Source: an uncultured Chitinophaga sp.
GTDB lineage: Bacteria; Bacteroidota; Bacteroidia; Cytophagales; Cyclobacteriaceae
Direction: 5' to 3'
Length of the DNA stretch: 64,000 nt
Assembly: GCA_902168205.1 (NCBI GenBank)
Contig: CABHOK010000006.1
Span: 224,627-288,626, forward strand
Position numbers and translations under genes: made by a program. Of this stretch, positions 9,717 through 15,924 are shown piece after piece (the first letter of the stretch is position 1; every line of letters begins with the position of its first letter). The notes beneath the pieces were generated by a model. The model searched no databases. It was not told the origin of the DNA and saw only the letters and a program-made list of their open reading frames with translations.

Positions 9717-10724
9717 ATGCTGAAGATAGATTCTCATACACATATTATACCCGAACGACTCCCCGATTGGACCAGCAAGTTCGGCTACGGAGATTTTATT
9801 TACCTGCAGCATCATCGGAAAGGTTTTGCCAACATGATGCGTGGCAACCAGTTCTTTCGTGAAATCGGAGAAAATGCCTGGAACGCTGTGCTACGCATCG
9901 AAGAGTACAATCAATATCATACGCAAGTGCAGGTGGTGTGTACGATCCCGGTTATGTTTTCGTATTGGGCCAAGCCGGTTGACTGCCTGGCTATTTCACA
10001 ATTCCTGAACGATCACATTGCTTCACTAATTGATCAGCATCCGAAAAACTATTTGGGCCTTGCAACCATCCCTATGCAGGACACCGCGCTCGCGATTCGT
10101 GAATTGGAGCGTTGTAAGCAATTGGGTTTGCAGGGCGTGCAGATCGGTTCAAATATTAACGACCTGAACCTGAACGAGTCACAGTTCTTTCCGATCTTTG
10201 AAGCTTGCGAAACGTTAGGAATGGCGGTTTTGGTTCATCCCTGGAACATGATGGGTGAAAAAAGTATGCAGCGTTACTGGCTTCCGTGGCTTGTAGGGAT
10301 GCCGGCCGAAACAGCGCGTGCGATCAGCTCCATGATTTTTGGCGGTATATTTGAGAGACTCCCTGCGCTTCGGGTTAACTTTGCGCATGCGGGCGGATCG
10401 TTCTTACCAACGATCGGGAGACTGCAGCACGGGTTTGAGTGCAGACCAGACCTCGTAGCAGTTGACAATGCTGTGGCACCGAAGGATTACCTCGGCAAAT
10501 TCTGGGTGGATAGTGTTACGCACGATCCGTTTATGCTGGAGTATGTTTTGAAGTTGCAGGGATCAAAACGTGTTACACTGGGTAGCGACTATCCCTTTCC
10601 GCTGGGTGATCTGAAGATCGGGTCATTTATTGAAGCGATGGATTTGAGTACAAGTATAAAAGAAGATATATTTCACAACGCTGCTTTGGCGTGGCTTAAT
10701 TTAGAAAAGGAACGATTCGAATAA
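9717..10724 (+). CDS. Amidohydrolase of the ACMSD family
   Basis: A TIM-barrel metal-dependent decarboxylase/hydrolase (335 residues) of the 2-amino-3-carboxymuconate-6-semialdehyde decarboxylase type. Zinc ligands are visible: DSHTH at the N-terminus, the His in AVLVHPWNM, the catalytic His in NFAHAGGSF and the Asp in TLGSDYPFPLGD. In eukaryotes and some bacteria ACMSD diverts the kynurenine or 2-nitrobenzoate pathway; no other gene of those pathways is in the window, so a related resorcylate-type decarboxylase is possible. A TATCTTTG box lies at 9695-9702. Its stop codon shares one base with the next start, so the two are translationally coupled. Confidence 0.87.
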   Translation: MLKIDSHTHIIPERLPDWTSKFGYGDFIYLQHHRKGFANMMRGNQFFREIGENAWNAVLRIEEYNQYHTQVQVVCTIPVMFSYWAKPVDCLAISQFLNDHIASLIDQHPKNYLGLATIPMQDTALAIRELERCKQLGLQGVQIGSNINDLNLNESQFFPIFEACETLGMAVLVHPWNMMGEKSMQRYWLPWLVGMPAETARAISSMIFGGIFERLPALRVNFAHAGGSFLPTIGRLQHGFECRPDLVAVDNAVAPKDYLGKFWVDSVTHDPFMLEYVLKLQGSKRVTLGSDYPFPLGDLKIGSFIEAMDLSTSIKEDIFHNAALAWLNLEKERFE

Positions 10725-11398
10725 TGAGTATACAGTATTACCCCGGTGAAGGAAGATTTACAAAGACTATTGGATGTATCATGATGATGGTATGCTGCAT
10801 GATCGGCAGTATACATACACTTCACGCCCAGGACAAAGAAAAGGCTGATGAATATGTACGTCAGCAGGAACAGGCAAAGAAAGCCGCCCTGATGCGCGAG
10901 CTTGACTCTGGCGTTTACTATATGGACAATGGTGATTACAAACGCGCGGATAAAATATTCCGCCATGTTCTGAGCTCAGTGAAGAGCGTACCTTCTGATC
11001 TTACTTATTACTTTGGCAAGAACTCGTTTTACATGGAGCAGTATAAGCAAAGTATAGATTGGCTTAACAAATATATACAACTGAAGGGAACCAACGGTCA
11101 GTATTCGCAGGATGCTATACTCTGGAAGCAACGTGCCGAAACGGAATATCTGAAAGAGAAATCAACACAGGCTGAAAAGGTACAGGAAGTACTGTCCATG
11201 GATTATGATATTGACTGTGGCCCGGCCGGTAAAGTTGTTTGTCCGGCATGCAAGGGCGATCATGTTATTATACACCGGGGTGCTTTCGGCAACGAGTATA
11301 AAACGTGTCCGTATTGCAACGAGCAAGGTATACTTACATGCGAGGAGTATAATTTACTGATCCGCGGCAAGCTTCAGCCGAAGACTGCGAACAGATGA
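10724..11398 (+). CDS. Exported TPR-like protein with DnaJ-type zinc-finger pair
   Basis: A 224-residue protein with a hydrophobic export segment (residues ~12-33, ending HAQ). A helical part with TPR-like spacing (SGVYYMDNGDYKRADKIF, then SIDWLNKYIQL) follows. The C-terminal 50 residues contain CPACKGD and CPYCNEQG, the CxxCxG-like pairs used by DnaJ/thiol zinc fingers, plus flanking cysteines (DCGP, ILTC). A zinc finger outside the cytoplasm is uncommon. It begins inside the stop codon of the ACMSD gene (TAATG), so the pair is cotranscribed. Function unknown; a chaperone or redox role is only a guess. Confidence 0.75.
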   Translation: MSIQYYPGEGRFTKTIGCIMMMVCCMIGSIHTLHAQDKEKADEYVRQQEQAKKAALMRELDSGVYYMDNGDYKRADKIFRHVLSSVKSVPSDLTYYFGKNSFYMEQYKQSIDWLNKYIQLKGTNGQYSQDAILWKQRAETEYLKEKSTQAEKVQEVLSMDYDIDCGPAGKVVCPACKGDHVIIHRGAFGNEYKTCPYCNEQGILTCEEYNLLIRGKLQPKTANR

Positions 11399-11530
11399 AT
11401 CGTTATCTGTTAATAGTTAATCGTGGTTTAAAATCCTATGGCACAATGGCCACGAAGAAGACACAATGCTTCGAAGGAAAGCCTCCGCGAAACCCTGTGT
11501 CTTCTTCTTAGTGCAAGAGATTTTTATAGT
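11397..11530. repeat. Composite intergenic repeat, copy 1
   Basis: Directly after the stop codon lies a 'TTAATCGTT'-type word repeat (11397-11425). A palindromic module follows: GTTTAAAATCC then CACGAAGAAGACACAATG on the left arm, and CCTGTGTCTTCTTCTTAGTG on the right arm, which can fold back on each other. The same order of modules and closely similar words recur at 59733-59910, so this is a dispersed family and not chance. The right arm runs into the 3' end of the HTH gene. Confidence 0.7.
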
Positions 11531-11907
11531 CGTGCAGTCTGTTGATTTCTGGATACCTTGCGTTCCGGCCTTACAATGAATTTCACTTCAGCATGAAGTG
11601 CTGTAAATAGTTTAAGCGCTGTTCCTAACGTCATATTCTGAGGACTATTCTCTAGTCGTGATATCTGTGCTTTTTGTACTCCTATCAATTGACCTAATTC
11701 TGTTTGTGTCATATCACGTTCCATACGAAGTCGTTTAATCGTATCAGATAGGACATCCATGCTCAAATCAAGTTCATATTCTTCACGCTTGGCTGTACCA
11801 CGCTTGCCTATTAGTTTATCTTTAGTTTCCTCTAAAGTATATATCCCAGAACGCGAGTAATCTATATTGAACACCGCGATACTCTGTTCTAAATTCCCAA
11901 ATATCAT
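11524..11907 (-). CDS. XRE/HigA-type antitoxin or regulator
   Basis: A 127-residue DNA-binding protein. The part from YTLEETKDKLIGKRGT onward matches HigA-like antitoxins that pair with Gp49-type HigB toxins in Bacteroidota. The HTH is MTQTELGQLIGVQKAQISRL. The ~20 residues before YTLEE are not typical of the family, and no ATG exists at the usual start, so the natural start codon may be lost or this extension is new; a GTG at 11874 is an alternative. No toxin gene is adjacent, only a ParD-like remnant upstream. It may be an orphan antitoxin acting as a regulator. Confidence 0.8.
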   Translation of the reverse strand: MIFGNLEQSIAVFNIDYSRSGIYTLEETKDKLIGKRGTAKREEYELDLSMDVLSDTIKRLRMERDMTQTELGQLIGVQKAQISRLENSPQNMTLGTALKLFTALHAEVKFIVRPERKVSRNQQTARL

Positions 11908-11939
11908 CTTTCAGTTTCTTAAAGAATTTGATATTTAAG

Positions 11940-12053
11940 TTATGCGCGTGAGCGCTCAATCCCTCCACGTATTTTCGCTCTCACATGTTCATCTTGTTGT
12001 TCCCAAAAATGAAAGGCTGCTCTTAGCAGCAGAATACTAAATCTGACCATCAA
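11940..12053 (-). pseudogene. Remnant of a ParD/RHH-type antitoxin gene
   Basis: The minus strand encodes MVRFSILLLRAAFHFWEQQ followed by DEHVRAKIRGGIERSRA and a stop. This resembles the C-terminal helix and tail of ParD antitoxins (pattern RYxSASEVVRAALRLLEEQ, then a charged tail with RAKIxxGI). The N-terminal ribbon-helix is missing and two residues of the conserved turn appear deleted. No cognate ParE follows. A longer open frame reaches 12185 but its N-terminal half resembles nothing. It is read as a decayed gene; the similarity is from memory of the family and is short. Confidence 0.35.
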
Positions 12054-12118
12054 CGTTAAAAAACTACTCCGCAAAGGAGTACAAAGTTTACATATATATA
12101 GAAACTTAAAAATCAAAG

Positions 12119-12148
12119 TTTGACTCATTGTAATTCTTTGTATTTTTG
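12119..12148 (+). promoter_or_regulatory. Bacteroidota-type promoter of trhO
   Basis: TTTG at 12119-12122, an 18-base spacer and TATTTTTG at 12141-12148 match TTTG-N(18-19)-TAnnTTTG. Transcription would start near 12155, about 38 bases before the ATG. Just upstream, 12065-12081 holds a small hairpin (TACTCC gcaaa GGAGTA) that could end or regulate the divergent HTH unit. Confidence 0.7.
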
Positions 12149-12192
12149 CCACGCTTTTTCGGAAGCACCAACGATTAACCTGCAATTAATCC

Positions 12193-13224
12193 ATGGCATT
12201 ATACAATCGCGTTGACGGCCGTCTTCTCAAGGAGAAGATGCGCTCCACCCTCGAAAAAAGGGTAACCATTTCCTTTTACAAGTATCATCACATTACCAAT
12301 CCACAGGAATTCCGCGATCAGCTCTACCGCGAGTTTGATGCACTGGGAGTTCTGGGGAGAATTTACATAGCTACCGAGGGCATTAACGCGCAGATCAGTG
12401 TACCCGAACATAATTTCAACACATTCAAGACCAGATTATATAGCGTTGACTGGCTGAATAATGTTCGACTGAACATTGCTGTAGACGATAACGGAAAATC
12501 GTTCTTCAAACTAAAAATACTGGTGCGTAAAAAGATCGTTGCCGATGGACTTGACGATAGTTCATTCGATGTAACCGACAGTGGTACGCACGTAGATGCT
12601 GCGACCTTTAACAAGCTCGCAGAAGATCCGAACACGATCATCATCGATATGCGCAATCACTACGAGAGCGAAGTAGGACATTTCAAAGGTGCTATATGTC
12701 CGGATGTAGATACGTTCCGTGAAGAGCTCCAGGTAGCAGAAGACCTGATGCGCGATCAGAAAGACAAGAACCTGCTGATGTACTGCACGGGTGGTATACG
12801 TTGTGAGAAAGCAAGTGCCTGGATGAAACACATCGGTTTTAAAAATGTCTTTCAACTGAACGGAGGTATAATCAAGTACGCTCAGGAAGTAAAAGATCAG
12901 GGCATAGAAAACAAGTTCATTGGTAAGAACTTTGTGTTTGATGAACGCCTGGGTGAACGGATCACCGAAGATATTATAGCCGTGTGTCACCAATGTGGTA
13001 AACCTTGTGACGATCACACCAACTGCAAAAATGATGGCTGCCACCTGTTATTCATTCAATGTACAGAGTGTGCAGAGAAGTATAACAACTGCTGCTCCGA
13101 CACCTGCAAGGATATATTAGAGCTCCCGGAAGAACAGCAACGCGAGCTGCGAAAAGGTATAAATAAAGGAAGGCAGGTCTTCAAGAAAGGAAGATCAGAA
13201 CACATCCGCAGCCACGAATCATAG
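12193..13224 (+). CDS. trhO: Oxygen-dependent tRNA uridine(34) hydroxylase, rhodanese fold
   Basis: TrhO (YceA) makes 5-hydroxyuridine at position 34 of tRNAs with molecular oxygen. The 343-residue protein has the N-terminal ferredoxin-like domain (FYKYHHI, then GRIYIATEGINAQISVP), the central rhodanese domain with the active-site loop MYCTGGIRCEKA (conserved cysteine), and a C-terminal cysteine-rich zinc-type domain (CHQCGKPCDDH, CTECAEKY, CCSDTC). Length and order fit the bacterial family. It has its own promoter and is followed by a hairpin terminator. The call is secure. Confidence 0.95.
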   Translation: MALYNRVDGRLLKEKMRSTLEKRVTISFYKYHHITNPQEFRDQLYREFDALGVLGRIYIATEGINAQISVPEHNFNTFKTRLYSVDWLNNVRLNIAVDDNGKSFFKLKILVRKKIVADGLDDSSFDVTDSGTHVDAATFNKLAEDPNTIIIDMRNHYESEVGHFKGAICPDVDTFREELQVAEDLMRDQKDKNLLMYCTGGIRCEKASAWMKHIGFKNVFQLNGGIIKYAQEVKDQGIENKFIGKNFVFDERLGERITEDIIAVCHQCGKPCDDHTNCKNDGCHLLFIQCTECAEKYNNCCSDTCKDILELPEEQQRELRKGINKGRQVFKKGRSEHIRSHES

Positions 13225-13251
13225 TTACAACGCACAAAGCGTAATCTTTAT

Positions 13252-13289
13252 AAACCACTTCACGGGATTTTACCGTTGGGGTGGTTTTT
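13252..13289 (+). terminator. Rho-independent terminator after trhO
   Basis: AAACCAC pairs with GTGGTTT and an inner ACGG pairs with CCGT; the stem is followed by TTTTTG. It covers the GTG at 13281, which argues against that codon as the start of the next gene. Confidence 0.6.
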
Positions 13290-13298
13290 GTACATTTA

Positions 13299-13868
13299 AT
13301 GCTGAACTCTAAAATTGTTGACTTCTTGGACCACGTTAAACCAATTCGCATCGGTATTATAAATGTTTCAGATCGTGCCAGTCAGGGTATATATGAAGAT
13401 ATACCGGGCAAGGCGATTGTAGAAACACTGAATGAATACTTGAAGAGTCCGTGGGAAAAAGAGTACGCGGTAATTCCGGACGAGCAACATCTCATCGAAA
13501 AAACGATGATTGATATGGCCGATAACCGTAAATGTTGCCTGATCATTACATCAGGTGGAACGGGCCCGGCAAAGCGGGACGTCACTCCGGAGGCCACGGA
13601 AGCGGTATGCGAGAAAATGATGCCTGGCTTTGGAGAGTTGATGCGTGCTGAAAGTCTTACATACGTACCCACGGCAATCCTTTCGCGCCAGACTGCTGGT
13701 ATCAGAAACCAGACCTTAATAGTAAATTTACCGGGGAAACCAAAAGCAATCCGGCAGTGCCTGGATGCTGTTTTTCCAGCGATACCGTATTGCATTGATC
13801 TGCTGGAAGGACCGTTTATCGAATGTAACGAAGAGGTCGTTAAGATCTTTCGTCCGAAAAGTACTTAA
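13299..13868 (+). CDS. MogA/MoaB-family molybdopterin adenylyltransferase-like protein
   Basis: A 189-residue enzyme of the MogA/MoaB/CinA-N fold. MogA adenylylates molybdopterin before molybdate insertion. Visible signature segments are IGIINVSDRASQG, the TSGGTGPAKRDVTPEA motif that binds the pterin/nucleotide, and NLPGKPKA near the end. No other moa/moe gene lies in the window except a MoeB/ThiF-like one 45 kb away. The ATG at 13299 is chosen because an upstream in-frame GTG lies inside a terminator stem. The M23 peptidase gene follows after 24 bases and is probably cotranscribed. Confidence 0.9.
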   Translation: MLNSKIVDFLDHVKPIRIGIINVSDRASQGIYEDIPGKAIVETLNEYLKSPWEKEYAVIPDEQHLIEKTMIDMADNRKCCLIITSGGTGPAKRDVTPEATEAVCEKMMPGFGELMRAESLTYVPTAILSRQTAGIRNQTLIVNLPGKPKAIRQCLDAVFPAIPYCIDLLEGPFIECNEEVVKIFRPKST

Positions 13869-13892
13869 TTTACAGATTTACTTTAACTTACT

Positions 13893-14873
13893 ATGGCCAG
13901 GATCAAGTATTACTACGACACCGAAACCTGTAAATACGAGCGGGTAAAAACTAAAACAAGTGATGTTGTAATGAATGCCCTCGGCATTCTTTCGTTAACG
14001 GTAGCGATGGCTGTTGGTCTCCTCATTCTCTACACCAACTACTTCGAATCCCCCAAGGAACTCATCCTTAAAAATGAGATCAAAGAACTTGAATTCTACT
14101 ACGACAAGCTTACCCAGGACGTAAAGAACCTGAATGAGATACTCGGTGGTGTAGAACATCGTGATGATAACATTTACCGTGTGGTTCTGGGCGCTGAACC
14201 TATCGATAAGGCTATACGCAATGCCGGTGCCGGTGGTACCGATCGTTACGAAGACATACGCGATAAAAACATCGATCATGAAGACATGGTGGTTGGCCTG
14301 AATGAAAAGGTAGACCTGCTTCGCAGAAAACTATATATCGAATCTAAATCGCAGGATGAAGTCGTAAAGCTGGCTGAAAAGAAAGAGAAACTCTATGCTG
14401 CCATCCCGGCTATTCAACCGGTATCCAACAAACAACTTCATGCACTCGCTTCCGGTTTCGGATGGCGCACGCACCCGATCTACAAGGTTAAGAAAATGCA
14501 CACCGGTATTGACTTCGCTGCTTCTATCGGAACCCCTATATATGCAACTGCTGATGGAACGATCGCTGAAGTAAGTGTGAAATTCAGTGGCTATGGAAAG
14601 ATGGTAGAAGTTGATCACGGCTTCGGTTATCGTACACGCTATGCGCACATGCATGAGTTTGCTGTTCGCTCCGGCCAGAACGTGAAACGTGGTGACCTTA
14701 TCGGTTATGTGGGTAACACCGGACTGTCAACGGCTCCTCACCTGCACTATGAAGTGCTGATCAACGGCAGCCAGGTAGACCCGGTGCACTATTTTTACAA
14801 CGACCTCACAGCGGCTGAATACGAAAAAGTACTGGAGCTTGCTTCGATCGAGAACCAGTCACTCGGTATGTAA
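13893..14873 (+). CDS. M23 family peptidoglycan endopeptidase
   Basis: A 326-residue membrane-anchored LytM/M23 metalloprotease that cuts peptide cross-links in peptidoglycan or acts as an amidase activator. One transmembrane segment lies at residues ~28-50, a coiled coil follows (about 55-170, rich in E/K/L), then the LytM domain: SGFGWRTHPIYKVKKMHTGID (first His and the HxxxD motif), and HLHYEV with the HxH metal pair near 285. All zinc ligands are present, so it should be active. It is the second gene of a short unit with the MogA-like gene. Confidence 0.93.
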   Translation: MARIKYYYDTETCKYERVKTKTSDVVMNALGILSLTVAMAVGLLILYTNYFESPKELILKNEIKELEFYYDKLTQDVKNLNEILGGVEHRDDNIYRVVLGAEPIDKAIRNAGAGGTDRYEDIRDKNIDHEDMVVGLNEKVDLLRRKLYIESKSQDEVVKLAEKKEKLYAAIPAIQPVSNKQLHALASGFGWRTHPIYKVKKMHTGIDFAASIGTPIYATADGTIAEVSVKFSGYGKMVEVDHGFGYRTRYAHMHEFAVRSGQNVKRGDLIGYVGNTGLSTAPHLHYEVLINGSQVDPVHYFYNDLTAAEYEKVLELASIENQSLGM

Positions 14874-14921
14874 TCATTCAAGAAACATTCATTCTGACAC
14901 TGTAACAATAGACTTTACACT

Positions 14922-14956
14922 TCCCCGGAGACCACTCTTCGGGGATTTTGTTTTTT
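14922..14956 (+). terminator. Rho-independent terminator after the M23 gene
   Basis: TCCCCG (14922-14927) pairs with CGGGGA (14940-14945) across a 12-base loop and is followed by TTTTGTTTTTT. Confidence 0.85.
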
Positions 14957-14988
14957 AAAGTACCTTTACTTTAGAATATATACCTGCG

Positions 14989-15921
14989 ATGCCCAGACTT
15001 CTACCTGCCTGTTTGTTGGTATTGATCGCCTGCACCAACGCCATCTCCCAGGGATGCAGCGATGCCGGCTTCTGTACTATGGGGGCCATGAAACCCGATC
15101 AGCCCTTCAACAAGAAAATTGAACTTCGCTTACGCTCCATGGAGATCAGTTTTTACCGGGGCACCACTACGCTTACGCCTATTGTATACGTTGCAACGGC
15201 CGACCTGAACTTCAGTCTCAATCGTAAAACATCTTTCCAGGTAAAGCTGCCCTACCAGGCTGTCTCCGGTTCACTGGCCAACACTTCCGGGCTTGGCGAT
15301 ATATCGCTGTGCATTACGCGCAATATATATACTACCGAAAACTACGACATCAATTTATCAGTCGGGGGCAAAATACCAACCAACCGATCCGATAAAGATG
15401 TGGATGGATATCCATTACCGATGTACTACCAGACCAGTCTGGGTACGTACGATTTTATTACCGGTATATCCCTTATCAGTAAAAAGTGGTTGTTCGCTAC
15501 CGGTATACAACACCCGTTCAACAAGAACAACAACCAGTTCCTGTGGTCAGCGTGGGAAGGGAGTTCTGAAGACATGGGTTATATACATGAATATGCGCGG
15601 GCAAAAGAGCTGAAGCGTGGCACCGATATCATGTTCCGTGTCGAGCGTAACTTTCGGTTTTCAAGGATCAATTTTTCATTTGGGCTCTTGCCTATATATC
15701 GCATCAACAAAGATGAAATTGCCGATGCAAATGGAAATCGGTTCAAACAAGATAAAGCCCATGGCCTTGCATTGTCCGGCATCTTTACCACCGGTTATAA
15801 CTTCAATGTACAATCGGGTGTAAAACTCCTGGTAGGTCATAAAATTACCAATCGCGATGTAAATCCGGATGGACTCACACGCGAACTGGTCTCTTCTATA
15901 AGTTACTACCACCGTTTCTGA
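14989..15921 (+). CDS. Exported outer-membrane beta-barrel-like protein
   Basis: A 310-residue protein with a signal peptide (residues 1-20, ending AIS-Q) and a pattern of amphipathic strands that ends in ISYYHRF, a terminal phenylalanine typical of outer-membrane barrels. It contains a cysteine-bearing N-terminal stretch (GCSDAGFCTMGAM) and the segment GLGDISLCI found in transporter-like 'MetA pathway' barrels. Only three bases separate it from the CHAT gene, so the two are one transcription unit, and the barrel may anchor or act with the CHAT protein. No function is known. Confidence 0.78.
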   Translation: MPRLLPACLLVLIACTNAISQGCSDAGFCTMGAMKPDQPFNKKIELRLRSMEISFYRGTTTLTPIVYVATADLNFSLNRKTSFQVKLPYQAVSGSLANTSGLGDISLCITRNIYTTENYDINLSVGGKIPTNRSDKDVDGYPLPMYYQTSLGTYDFITGISLISKKWLFATGIQHPFNKNNNQFLWSAWEGSSEDMGYIHEYARAKELKRGTDIMFRVERNFRFSRINFSFGLLPIYRINKDEIADANGNRFKQDKAHGLALSGIFTTGYNFNVQSGVKLLVGHKITNRDVNPDGLTRELVSSISYYHRF

Positions 15922-15924
15922 TAT

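Noticed and set aside
13281..13299. GTG start for the MogA-like gene
   Set aside because: It lies in the 3' arm of the trhO terminator; the ATG at 13299 gives the normal family N-terminus.
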